From positions 124,001 through 188,000 of the forward strand of contig NZ_WJBG01000161.1 of NCBI RefSeq assembly GCF_009709555.1: a stretch of DNA of 64,000 bases, given 5' to 3'. A program made the position numbers and the translations under genes. This DNA is from Streptomyces blattellae. Lineage in GTDB: Bacteria; Actinomycetota; Actinomycetes; Streptomycetales; Streptomycetaceae. Below are positions 1-8,023 of the stretch, one piece after another. The notes beneath the pieces were generated by a model, which saw only the letters and a program-made list of their open reading frames with translations, was not told where the DNA came from and made no database searches. Position 1 is the first letter of the stretch, and each line of letters starts with the position of its first letter.

Positions 1-743
1 ACCTGGTGGCCAAGGTGGAGGCGCACGGCATGACGCCGATGGTCGAACTGCACTGGTCCTGGGGGCAGTACACCGGCAACTCGGCGGGCTGCTCCGACGT
101 GCACGCCAGCTGCCAGAAACCGATGCCCAACATGCAGTACACACCGTCCTTCTGGACGTCGGTGGCGAACACCTTCAAGGACGACCCGGCGGTCGTGTTC
201 GACCTGTTCAACGAGCCCTACCCGGACCGCGCCACCGCCACCGCCACCCAGGCGTGGCAGTGCTGGCGGGACGGCGGCACCTGCCCCGGCATCGGCTATG
301 AGGTCGCCGGCATGCAGGACCTCGTCGACGCCATCCGGGGCACCGGCGCGCAGAACCTGATCCTGGCCGGCGGGCTCGCCTACTCGAACGACCTGAGCCA
401 GTGGCTGACGTACCAGCCCACCGACCCGGCCGGCAATCTCGCCGCGGCCTGGCACGTCTACAACTTCAACTCCTGCGCGAACGAGAGCTGCTGGAACTCC
501 ACGCTCGCCCCCGTCGCGGCCCAAGTGCCGCTGGTCGCCGGGGAGATCGGGGAGAACACCTGCGCGCACTCCTTCATCGACCAGGTCATGAAGTGGTTCG
601 ACGACCGCGGCCTGTCCTACCTGGGCTGGACCTGGAACACGTGGAACTGCGGCTCCGGTCCGGCGCTGATCTCCAGTTACGACGGCACTCCCACGTCGTA
701 CGGCATCGGGCTGCGTGATCACTTGCGCGCCCAGAACGGATAA
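1..743 (+). CDS. GH5 endoglucanase (cellulase), 3' part only
   Basis: The gene enters from the left edge; reading frame 3 is open from the first base to TAA at 741-743. The translation is the C-terminal part of a glycoside hydrolase family 5 catalytic domain. The conserved acid/base region reads DLFNEP with the Glu codon at 213-215, and the nucleophile region reads VAGEIGEN with Glu at 543-545. A WTWNTWNC segment near the end forms the usual aromatic subsite. These enzymes cut internal beta-1,4 bonds of cellulose outside the cell. Cysteines are paired in a way typical of secreted Streptomyces cellulases. No carbohydrate-binding module follows the catalytic domain, so any such module and the signal peptide lie upstream of the window. 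The next gene is a second cellulase in the same direction. Family assignment is firm; exact substrate is inferred. Confidence 0.9.
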   Translation, partial: LVAKVEAHGMTPMVELHWSWGQYTGNSAGCSDVHASCQKPMPNMQYTPSFWTSVANTFKDDPAVVFDLFNEPYPDRATATATQAWQCWRDGGTCPGIGYEVAGMQDLVDAIRGTGAQNLILAGGLAYSNDLSQWLTYQPTDPAGNLAAAWHVYNFNSCANESCWNSTLAPVAAQVPLVAGEIGENTCAHSFIDQVMKWFDDRGLSYLGWTWNTWNCGSGPALISSYDGTPTSYGIGLRDHLRAQNG

Positions 744-748
744 CCACA

Positions 749-828
749 GCAACGGTCAACGTCCGCAACGGTCAACGTCCGCAACGGTCCGGTCCGCAAC
801 GGTCAACGTCCGCACATGGTCAATTTCC
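749..828 (+). repeat. 16-bp tandem repeat between two cellulase genes
   Basis: About five head-to-tail copies of a 16-base unit, GCAACGGTCAACGTCC, start five bases after the GH5 stop codon. The copies at 749, 765 and 796 are identical; the third copy is one base short and the last is degenerate. The array sits where a promoter or operator of the downstream cellulase would be expected. No function is shown by the sequence. Confidence 0.85.
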
Positions 829-852
829 GCAACGGAGAGGGAACCCGCACTC

Positions 853-2568
853 ATGAGTCGTACCAGAACTGCGATGCTCGCCGCCCTGGCGCTGGTCGCC
901 GGGGCTTCCGGGACGGCGTTCGCCGTCGATACCGGCGGGGTGGAGGCGGCCGCCGTCCCCTGCACCGTCGACTACACGGTGCAGAACCAGTGGGACACCG
1001 GCTTCACCGCCGCGGTGACGGTCACCAACAACGGCGCCGCCAAGTCGGCTTGGGCGGTCAGGTGGTCGTACGCCGGAAACCAGACCATCACCAACGGCTG
1101 GAACGCGAGGTTCAGTCAGAGCGGGACCGCCGTCACCGCCGCCAACGAGTCCTACAACGGCACGCTGGCTACCGGCGGTTCGATCAGCTTCGGCTTCAAC
1201 GCCTCCTACAGCGGCAGCAACGCGCTGCCGACGACCTTCACCCTCGACGGCGTGACCTGCAACGTGGACGACGGTGGCGGCGATCCCACGGATCCGGACC
1301 CGGACCCGACCGGCCCACGGGTCGACAACCCGTACTCGGGCGCCAAGGTGTACGTGAACCCGGAGTGGTCCGCGAAGGCCGCCGCCGAGCCGGGCGGCAG
1401 CCGGATCGCCGACCAGCCGACGGGCGTGTGGCTCGACCGGACCGCCGCGATCAACGGGGTCAACGGCGGTATGGGGCTGCGTGACCACCTCGACGAGGCG
1501 CTGACGCAGAAGGGCTCCGACGAACTCGTCGTCCAGCTGGTGATCTACAACCTGCCGGGCCGGGACTGCGCCGCGCTCGCGTCCAACGGTGAGCTGGGCC
1601 CGACGGAGATCGACCGGTACAAGACCGAGTACATCGACCCGATCGCCGCGATCCTCGCCGACCCGAAGTACGCCGATCTGCGGATCGTGACGACCATCGA
1701 GATCGACTCGCTGCCCAACCTCGTCACCAACACCGGGAGCCGCCCGACGGCCACCCCGGAGTGCGATGTGATGAAGGCCAACGGCAACTACGTCAAGGGC
1801 GTCGGCTACGCGCTCAGCGAGCTGGGCGACGTGCCCAACGTCTACAACTACATCGACGCCGGGCACCACGGCTGGATCGGCTGGGACGACAACTTCGGCG
1901 CGTCCGCGAACATCATGCTGGAGGCGGCCACCGCCGAGGGCGCCACCGTCGACGACGTGCACGGCTTCATCGCCAACACCGCCAACTACAGCGCTCTGAG
2001 GGAGGAGAACTTCACGGTCAACGACTCCGTGAACGGCACCTCCGTGCGCGAGTCGCAGTGGGTCGACTGGAACCGGTACGTCGACGAGCTGTCGTTCGCC
2101 CAGGCCTTCCGCAACCAGCTCGTCTCGACCGGCTTCAACTCGGACATCGGCATGCTGATCGACACGTCCCGGAACGGCTGGGGCGGTTCCGCCCGGCCCG
2201 CCGGTCCCGGTGCGAGGACCAGCGTCGACACCTACGTGGACGGTGGCCGCTACGACCGTCGCATCCACGTCGGCAACTGGTGCAACCAGACCGGCGCCGG
2301 CCTCGGCGAGCGTCCGCAGGCCAGCCCGGCCGCCGGGATCGACGCGTACGTGTGGATGAAGCCGCCGGGGGAGTCCGACGGGTCCAGCACCGCGATCCCG
2401 AACGATGAGGGCAAGGGCTTCGACCGCATGTGCGACCCGACGTACGAGGGCAATCCGCGCAACGGGAACAACATGTCCGGTGCGCTGGCGAACGCTCCGC
2501 TGTCGGGGCACTGGTTCTCGGCGCAGTTCCAGCAGCTGATGCAGAACGCGTATCCGCCGTTGTCGTAG
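853..2568 (+). CDS. Secreted CBM2-GH6 cellobiohydrolase (exocellulase)
   Basis: Predicted 571-residue secreted exo-beta-1,4-glucanase releasing cellobiose from cellulose chain ends. ATG at 853 is chosen because GGAGAGG lies about 12 bases upstream and because a clean Sec signal peptide follows (about residues 1-24). Residues 37-136 form a CBM2 cellulose-binding module bracketed by Cys37 and Cys136. A Gly/Asp/Pro-rich linker runs from about 137 to 156. The GH6 catalytic domain fills the rest. Its landmarks are IEIDSLPN, the NYIDAGHHGWIGW block, IDTSRNGWGG, GNWCNQTGAGLGERP and DAYVWMKPPGESDG. The length and the late-loop motifs resemble exocellulases of the Thermobifida Cel6B type rather than GH6 endoglucanases, which is inference. 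It follows a GH5 cellulase, so endo and exo activities are encoded side by side. A perfect hairpin follows the gene. Confidence 0.93.
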   Translation: MSRTRTAMLAALALVAGASGTAFAVDTGGVEAAAVPCTVDYTVQNQWDTGFTAAVTVTNNGAAKSAWAVRWSYAGNQTITNGWNARFSQSGTAVTAANESYNGTLATGGSISFGFNASYSGSNALPTTFTLDGVTCNVDDGGGDPTDPDPDPTGPRVDNPYSGAKVYVNPEWSAKAAAEPGGSRIADQPTGVWLDRTAAINGVNGGMGLRDHLDEALTQKGSDELVVQLVIYNLPGRDCAALASNGELGPTEIDRYKTEYIDPIAAILADPKYADLRIVTTIEIDSLPNLVTNTGSRPTATPECDVMKANGNYVKGVGYALSELGDVPNVYNYIDAGHHGWIGWDDNFGASANIMLEAATAEGATVDDVHGFIANTANYSALREENFTVNDSVNGTSVRESQWVDWNRYVDELSFAQAFRNQLVSTGFNSDIGMLIDTSRNGWGGSARPAGPGARTSVDTYVDGGRYDRRIHVGNWCNQTGAGLGERPQASPAAGIDAYVWMKPPGESDGSSTAIPNDEGKGFDRMCDPTYEGNPRNGNNMSGALANAPLSGHWFSAQFQQLMQNAYPPLS

Positions 2569-2594
2569 TGCCATGACTGCGGCTGCGGGTTGTT

Positions 2595-2637
2595 CGTGGC
2601 TGATCGCGCAGTTCCCCGCGCCCCTATAGGGGCGCGG
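2595..2637 (+). terminator. Hairpin within a dispersed intergenic repeat (copy 1)
   Basis: A perfect 9-bp stem (2616-2624 with 2629-2637, TATA loop) lies shortly after the GH6 stop and probably ends its transcript. The 31 bases 2595-2625 recur exactly, inverted, at 55927-55957 downstream of sucD, so this is a dispersed intergenic element that includes a hairpin rather than a gene-specific terminator. Confidence 0.75.
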
Positions 2638-2818
2638 TAGTCCGCCGGGGTTGGTCGGTACCCCTGTGCCAGGCCCCGGCGGACTGCGAACTCCACCGCT
2701 GAGTAGTCGGCGTGGTTGGCCTTCCGAGCCGTGGTTTTTTGCTGTGGCGGCAACAGCGATTGCCTGTTCGCGGTGCGTCGGCGCACGCTGGCCGTACCCG
2801 GACGAGAGGCTCACCACC

Positions 2819-3712
2819 ATGGCGCACGACCACCAGCACCAGCACCAGCACCGGCACGATCACCAGCACACCGACATCGACTGGGCGGAGATGGCCCCGG
2901 TGCTGGAGGCACAGGCGGAGCTGTACACGCCCCTGCACGAGCGCGCGCTCGCCTGGCTCGGCAAGAAACAGACCGAGCCAGGGCTGATCGTCGACGCGGG
3001 CAGCGGGCCCGGCGTCGTCTCCTGTCTGCTCGCCGACGCCTTCCCCGGTGCCCGGGTCGTCGCCGTCGACGGCTCCGCGCCGCTGCTGGAGCGGGCCCGC
3101 GGGCGGGCGGAGCGGCTCGGCGTCGCGGACCGCTTCGGCACGCTCGCCGGTGAACTGCCCGACATCATGGGTGACTTGGAGTACCCGGCCGATCTGATCT
3201 GGGCCAGCCACAGCCTGCACCACCTCGGCGACCAGCGCGCCGCGATCGCGGCCTGCGCCGAGCGGCTGACGTTCGGCGGCACCCTCGCGCTCGTGGAGGG
3301 CGGCCTGCCGACCCGCTTCCTGCCGCGTGACATCGGGATCGGGCGCCCGGGCCTGCAGGCACGCCTCGACGCCGTGCAGGAGGAGTGGTTCACGGAGATG
3401 CGGGCGGCCCTGCCGGGCAGTGTGGCCGCACCCGAGGACTGGCCTGCCCTGATGACCGCCGCCGGCCTGAAACCCACCGGCACCCGCAGCTTCCTGCTCG
3501 ACCTGCCCGCCCCGGCCCCGGACCGGGCGCGCACCGTCGCCGCCGCCACCCTCTCCCGCTACCGCGACACCATCGGCGACGGCCTCGACGCCACCGACCG
3601 CGCCACCCTCGACCGCCTCGTCGACCCCGACGACAAGGCGAGCGTGCACCATCGGCCGGACCTGTTCGTCCTCTCGGCCCGCACGGTCCACACAGCCGTC
3701 CGCACCGGCTGA
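2819..3712 (+). CDS. Class I SAM-dependent methyltransferase with His-rich N-terminus
   Basis: A 297-residue Rossmann-fold methyltransferase. The SAM-binding motif I reads VDAGSGPGVVSC, motif II ends in AVDGSAPL, and a later ASHSLHHLGD segment matches the catalytic-loop region of small-molecule methyltransferases. ATG at 2819 follows ACGAGAGGCTC, an acceptable ribosome site; a longer reading from 2651 would run through the upstream repeat and is rejected. The first 17 residues are a His/Gln run (alternating HQ and HR) that could bind metal; this is unusual and not part of the family core. The substrate cannot be told. Neighbours do not form an operon with it: the next complete gene is convergent. 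Confidence 0.85.
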   Translation: MAHDHQHQHQHRHDHQHTDIDWAEMAPVLEAQAELYTPLHERALAWLGKKQTEPGLIVDAGSGPGVVSCLLADAFPGARVVAVDGSAPLLERARGRAERLGVADRFGTLAGELPDIMGDLEYPADLIWASHSLHHLGDQRAAIAACAERLTFGGTLALVEGGLPTRFLPRDIGIGRPGLQARLDAVQEEWFTEMRAALPGSVAAPEDWPALMTAAGLKPTGTRSFLLDLPAPAPDRARTVAAATLSRYRDTIGDGLDATDRATLDRLVDPDDKASVHHRPDLFVLSARTVHTAVRTG

Positions 3713-3762
3713 GGCGGACTGCGGCTCAGCCGCCGCCGGGTCCGGCGGTTGCGCGACGCCGG

Positions 3763-3880
3763 GCATGCCTGCGCGACGCCGTCGAGGCCGCGCTGAAGGA
3801 GTCCGGGCGGCTCGACGCGGTCATCGCCAACGCCGGTCTCGCCACCCACGATTCATCCGCGCGTCCATCGACGCCCTGAC
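3763..3880 (+). pseudogene. Remnant of a short-chain dehydrogenase/reductase
   Basis: Just after the methyltransferase, one frame reads about 30 residues ending in SGRLDAVIANAGLATHD. RLDxxIANAG is the conserved NAG segment of SDR enzymes, preceded as expected by a helix (DAVEAALKE). The frame then breaks and a neighbouring frame continues FIRASIDAL. Neither the glycine-rich nucleotide-binding start nor the YxxxK active site is present. This is a decayed gene fragment, not an expressed enzyme. Confidence 0.6.
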
Positions 3881-3902
3881 CGGGCCGCCCGACCGGTGCT
3901 GG

Positions 3903-4739
3903 TCAGGCCGACTCGACCGTGGCCGGGTCCAGGCCCAGCCGGCGGTCCTCGTTGAGCGCGCTGATCGCTGCCAGGTCCTCGGTGTCCAGGGTGAAGTCGA
4001 AGACCTCGATGTTCTCCTTGATCCGGGACGGCGTCACGGACTTGGGGATGACCACGTTGCCGAGCTGGAGGTGCCAGCGCAGCACCACCTGGGCGGGGGT
4101 GCGGCCGTGCTTCTGGGCGATGGCCACGATCGCCGGGACCTCCAGCAGGCCCTTGCCGGAGCCGAGCGGCGACCAGGCCTCGGTGGCGATGCCCTGCTCC
4201 GCGTGGTACTCGCGGGCCGCGCGCTGCTGGAGGTGCGGGTGCAGCTCGATCTGGTTGACGGCGGGGATGACCGATGTCTCGTCGATCAGTCGCTGAAGGT
4301 GCTCCGGCAGGAAGTTGGAGACACCGATGGCACGCACCCGGCCGTCGGCGAGGAGCTTCTCGAACGCCTTGTACGTGTTGACGAAGTCGCCGGTGGCCGG
4401 GCGCGGCCAGTGGATCAGGTACAGATCCAGGTGGTCCAGGCCCAGCTTGGCCAGGGACTCGTCGAAGGCCCGCAGGGTGGAGTCGTACCCGTGGTCGCTG
4501 TTCCAGAGCTTGGTGGTGACGAAGAGGTCCGCGCGGGGAACGCCGGAGGCGGCGATCGCCTTGCCGGTGCCCTCTTCATTGCCGTAGATCGCCGCTGTGT
4601 CGATGCTGCGGTACCCGGCCTCCAGCGCGGTGGCGACCGCCTGCTCCGCCTCGGCGTCCGGCACCTGCCAGACGCCGAAGCCCAGCTGGGGCATCTCGAC
4701 GCCGTTGTTGAGGATGATCGGGGGGACCTTGCTGCTCAC
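3903..4739 (-). CDS. Aldo/keto reductase
   Basis: A 278-residue NADPH-dependent reductase of the AKR family (2,5-diketo-gluconate reductase-like group). The catalytic tetrad is visible: Asp and Tyr in SIDTAAIYGNE, Lys in TTKLWNSD, and His in YLIHWP. The C-terminal NADPH phosphate-binding site reads VVIPKSVTPSRIKEN. The GVSNF and NQIELHP motifs are intact. The length is normal for the family and the start ATG at 4739 is preceded by GGATCGAG. It is convergent with the methyltransferase and tandem with the acyl-CoA ligase, separated from it by about 100 bases. The natural substrate is unknown; such enzymes reduce a wide range of sugars and carbonyls. Confidence 0.93.
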   Translation of the reverse strand: MSSKVPPIILNNGVEMPQLGFGVWQVPDAEAEQAVATALEAGYRSIDTAAIYGNEEGTGKAIAASGVPRADLFVTTKLWNSDHGYDSTLRAFDESLAKLGLDHLDLYLIHWPRPATGDFVNTYKAFEKLLADGRVRAIGVSNFLPEHLQRLIDETSVIPAVNQIELHPHLQQRAAREYHAEQGIATEAWSPLGSGKGLLEVPAIVAIAQKHGRTPAQVVLRWHLQLGNVVIPKSVTPSRIKENIEVFDFTLDTEDLAAISALNEDRRLGLDPATVESA

Positions 4740-4846
4740 GAGCTCTCGATCCTTCGGTTGTCGTCAGGTGGTACTGACATCGTCAACGATCACGAGCCGT
4801 GGTGCATTCCTGACCGGAGAATCCGCCGAAACTCCATGCGCCGGCG

Positions 4847-6673
4847 TCACGCCCGGTACAGCGCCTCGACCTCGCCCGCGTACGCGTTCTCGATCGCCTT
4901 GCGCTTCAGCTTCAGGGACGGGGTCAGCAGCCCGTGCTCTTCGGTGAACGGCTGGGCGAGTATCCGGAACGTGCGGATCGATTCGGCCTGCGAGACAAGA
5001 GTGTTGGCGGCGACCACCGCGCGCCGCACCTCCGTCTCCAGGTCCGCGTCGCGCACCAGCTGGGCCGGGGACATCTGGGGCTTGCCGCGCATCGTCAGCC
5101 AGTGCTCGACGGCCTCATGGTCGAGGGTGACCAGGGCGGCGATGTACGGGCGGTCGTTGCCGACGACGATGCACTGGGAGACCAGCGGATGGTCTCGTAC
5201 GCGTTCCTCCAGCTGGCCGGGCGAGACGCTCTTGCCGCCGGAGGTGACCAGGATCTCCTTCTTGCGGCCGGTGATGGTGAGGTAGCCGTCCTCGTCGAGG
5301 GAGCCCAGGTCGCCGGTGGCGAGCCAGCCGTCGTGCAGGGTCTCGTCGGTGGCCTTCTTGTTGTTGAGGTAGCCCTGGAAGACGTTGGCGCCGTGCAGCC
5401 AGATCTCGCCGTCGTCCGCGATGTGCACGGTCATGCCGGGGATGGGCTGGCCGACGGTGCCGTAGCGGGTGCGCTCGGGGGGATTGGCGGTGGCGGCGGC
5501 CGTCGACTCGGTGAGGCCGTAGCCCTCGTAGATGTGCACGCCCGCGCCCGCGAAGAACAGACCGAGCCGCCGGTCCATCGCCGAGCCGCCGGTCATCGCC
5601 TGCCGGATGCGGCCGCCCATCGCCGCCCGGATCTTGGAGTAGACGAGCTTGTCGAACAGCTGGTGCTGCACGCGGAGACCGGCCGAGGGGCCGGGCCCGA
5701 TGCCCCAGGCCTTGGCCTCCATGGCGTCCGCGTACTTCACGGCGATCTCGACGGCCTTCTCGAAGGGCCCCGACTTGCCGTCCCGCTGGGCCTTGCGGCG
5801 GGAGGCGTTGAAGACCTTCTCGAAGATGTACGGCACGCCGAGGAAGAACGTCGGCTTGAAGGCGGCCAGGTCGGGAAGGAGGGCGGCCGCGCTCATCTGC
5901 GGCTGGTGGCCGAACTTGACCTTGCCGCGGATCGCGGCGACCTGCACCATCCGCCCGAAGACATGCGCGAGCGGCAGGAACAGCAGGGTGGCGGCCTCGT
6001 CGCCCTTCTTGGAGTGGAACACCGGCTCCCAGCGCTCGATCATGGTGTCCGCCTCGTACATGAAGTTGCCGTGCGTGATGACACAGCCCTTGGGGCGGCC
6101 CGTCGTCCCCGAGGTGTAGATGATCGTGGCGACCGAGTCCGGGGTGACCGCCTTGCGGTGCCGGTGCACGAGCTCGTCGTCGATGTGGGCGCCGGCCTCG
6201 TACAGCTCCTGCACGGCGCCGGAGTCGAGCTGCCACAGCTGGTGCAGCTGCGGCAGCCGGTCGATGACGGTGGCGATCGTCATCGCGTGGTCCTCGTGCT
6301 CCACGATCGCCGCCGTGCACTCGGCGTCGTACAGCATCCAGAAGCACTGCTCGGCCGAGGACGTGGGATAGACCGGCACGACCTGGGCGCCGATCGTCCA
6401 CAGCGCGAAGTCGAAGAGCGTCCACTCGTAACGGGTGCGGGACACGATCGCGACCCGGTCGCCGAACCGGATGCCTCGGGCAAGCAAACCCTTGGCGAGA
6501 GCCAGCACCTCGTCACGGAACTCCGATGCGGTGACATCCCGCCACTGATCGAGTTCGTCCTTGCGGCCCAGCGAGACGTGGTGAGGGTCCTCCTGGGCGT
6601 GCTGGAAGACGGCATCGGCCAGACCGCCCACCGGCGGTGCCAACGCCAACGGAGGGTTGGTGAACTCGCGCAA
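4847..6673 (-). CDS. Long-chain fatty acid--CoA ligase (AMP-forming)
   Basis: An acyl-adenylate-forming enzyme activating long-chain fatty acids with ATP and CoA. ANL-family motifs occur in order: YTSGTTGRPKG (ATP loop), YGLTEST (A5), GWLATGDLG (A7) and ITGRKKEILVTSGGK (hinge and catalytic lysine region). The length of about 608 residues is typical of FadD15-type bacterial ligases. TTG at 6673 is preferred as start because a purine-rich AGGAGCGGGGAGCGGGG lies directly upstream and the protein then begins LREFTNPP like related enzymes; GTG at 6706 is possible and would add 11 residues. The inverted repeat at 6829-6844 lies in its upstream region. Confidence 0.92.
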   Translation of the reverse strand: MREFTNPPLALAPPVGGLADAVFQHAQEDPHHVSLGRKDELDQWRDVTASEFRDEVLALAKGLLARGIRFGDRVAIVSRTRYEWTLFDFALWTIGAQVVPVYPTSSAEQCFWMLYDAECTAAIVEHEDHAMTIATVIDRLPQLHQLWQLDSGAVQELYEAGAHIDDELVHRHRKAVTPDSVATIIYTSGTTGRPKGCVITHGNFMYEADTMIERWEPVFHSKKGDEAATLLFLPLAHVFGRMVQVAAIRGKVKFGHQPQMSAAALLPDLAAFKPTFFLGVPYIFEKVFNASRRKAQRDGKSGPFEKAVEIAVKYADAMEAKAWGIGPGPSAGLRVQHQLFDKLVYSKIRAAMGGRIRQAMTGGSAMDRRLGLFFAGAGVHIYEGYGLTESTAAATANPPERTRYGTVGQPIPGMTVHIADDGEIWLHGANVFQGYLNNKKATDETLHDGWLATGDLGSLDEDGYLTITGRKKEILVTSGGKSVSPGQLEERVRDHPLVSQCIVVGNDRPYIAALVTLDHEAVEHWLTMRGKPQMSPAQLVRDADLETEVRRAVVAANTLVSQAESIRTFRILAQPFTEEHGLLTPSLKLKRKAIENAYAGEVEALYRA

Positions 6674-6828
6674 ACCCCGCTCCCCGCTCCTGATGACGCT
6701 CCGCACAGGCCGTGAAAGCTACCCCACCCGGGAGCGGGACGGGAGGGGGTCGAAACGGAGCAACGCTCAGGTACGCCCTGGTCAGCGCCGGAAAATGCGC
6801 TCACATGGGGAAGGGTCGGACAGAAATC

Positions 6829-6844
6829 CTTACGGTTCAGTAAG
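6829..6844. promoter_or_regulatory. Inverted repeat upstream of the acyl-CoA ligase
   Basis: CTTAC and GTAAG arms are separated by six bases, about 155 bases upstream of the acyl-CoA ligase start. TTAC(N6)GTAA-type palindromes are commonly bound by TetR-family fatty-acid regulators in actinobacteria; that link is inference. The rest of the 330-base gap (6674-7002) holds no credible gene. Confidence 0.4.
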
Positions 6845-7002
6845 TTTCGGTGCCGCAATCTCCACCGAATCTGTACGCCGCGATTACCGCACGGGACGAG
6901 GCCGGCCCCGGTATACGCCCTCCTCTTCCGTCAGCGTACGCACGGGCTCTTTCGTCACACCCTCGTGAAGAACAGTTCCGGCCGCTACGACTGCCTGACG
7001 TA

Positions 7003-7890
7003 TCAGAAGCCCTTCCGCTGACGGCGGTGCAGTCGGTCGCCGCCCGCGAGGATGGCCGCCGCCAGGGCCTCCGCCGCGCCCTGGGCCGAGGTGCGGCGGG
7101 GGCCGTGGACGAGGACGAAGTCCACCTGGCCCAGTTCCGGCAGGCCCGTCCGGTCCGGGACGCGGACCAGGCCGGGTGGGATCAGGCCGCGGGAGTGGGC
7201 CATCACGCCCAGGCCCGCGCGGGCCGCCGCGACGAGGCCGTTGAGGCTGCCGCTGGTGCAGGCGATGCGCCATGCGCGGCCCTGTCGCTCAAGGGCCTCC
7301 AGGGCCAGCGCGCGGGTGATGCCGGGCGGTGGGTACACGATCAGCGGGACCGGGCGGCCGGGGTCAAGGCGCAGGCGTTCCGCGCCGATCCACACCAGGT
7401 CGTCGTGCCAGACCAGTTCGCCGCGCGGGTCCTCGGGCCGCCGTTTGGCCAGCACCAGGTCGAGCTTGCCGGCGGTCAGCTGCTCGTGCAGGGTGCCCGA
7501 CAGTTCGACCGTCAGTTCCAGGTCGACCTCGGGGTGGTCGTGGCGGAAGCCTTCGAGGATCTCCGGCAGCCGGGTCAGCACGAAGTCCTCGGAGGCGCCG
7601 AAGCGGAGCCGGCCGCGCACCCGGGTACCCGTGAAGAACGCCGTCGCCTGCTCGTGCACCTCAAGGATCCGGCGGGCGAAACCGAGCATCGCCTCGCCGT
7701 CCTCGGTCAGCTCCACCGAGTGGGTGTCCCGGGTGAACAGCTGCCGTCCGGCGGCGTCCTCAAGGCGCCGCACATGCTGGCTGACCGTCGACTGGCGCAG
7801 CCCGAGACGCCGGGCGGCCTGCGTGAAGCTCAGGGTCTGCGCCACCGCCAGGAAGGTGCGCAGATGGGAGGGGTCGTACACACGGGACAC
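7003..7890 (-). CDS. LysR-family transcriptional regulator
   Basis: A 295-residue LTTR. The N-terminal winged helix-turn-helix reads LRTFLAVAQTLSFTQAARRL followed by the recognition helix SQHVRRLEDA. The effector-binding domain follows from about residue 90. The gene is divergent from a bile-acid:sodium-symporter-family gene with about 130 bases between the starts. This is the classic arrangement in which the regulator controls its divergent neighbour and itself. The T-N11-A dyad at 7902-7916 lies in the gap. The effector is unknown. Confidence 0.93.
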   Translation of the reverse strand: MSRVYDPSHLRTFLAVAQTLSFTQAARRLGLRQSTVSQHVRRLEDAAGRQLFTRDTHSVELTEDGEAMLGFARRILEVHEQATAFFTGTRVRGRLRFGASEDFVLTRLPEILEGFRHDHPEVDLELTVELSGTLHEQLTAGKLDLVLAKRRPEDPRGELVWHDDLVWIGAERLRLDPGRPVPLIVYPPPGITRALALEALERQGRAWRIACTSGSLNGLVAAARAGLGVMAHSRGLIPPGLVRVPDRTGLPELGQVDFVLVHGPRRTSAQGAAEALAAAILAGGDRLHRRQRKGF

Positions 7891-7901
7891 GGTAGCGCTT
7901 T

Positions 7902-7916
7902 ATCGTGGAACGCGAT
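7902..7916. promoter_or_regulatory. Candidate LysR box (T-N11-A dyad)
   Basis: ATCGTGGAACGCGAT is an interrupted palindrome (ATCG/CGAT arms, 7-base spacer) with the T-N11-A spacing of LysR operators. It lies 12 bases before the LysR start codon in the divergent intergenic region shared with the symporter gene. Confidence 0.45.
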
Positions 7917-8023
7917 GACAGTCAGAACGGTATGCGGGATTCCCGATCGTGCGGCAGCGGAGGACGATGGAGAGGGGTCTTCTCGGCCCCGTACCGCCTG
8001 AGAACCAGAGCCAGTGGAGCACC

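Noticed and set aside
820..2820. 666-codon open frame opposite the GH6 cellulase
   Set aside because: It mirrors the third-position GC pattern of the real gene, has no recognisable domain and no ribosome site.
3765..5285. 506-codon open frame covering the aldo/keto reductase on the other strand
   Set aside because: The composition is that of a shadow frame and the true gene is unmistakable on the minus strand.
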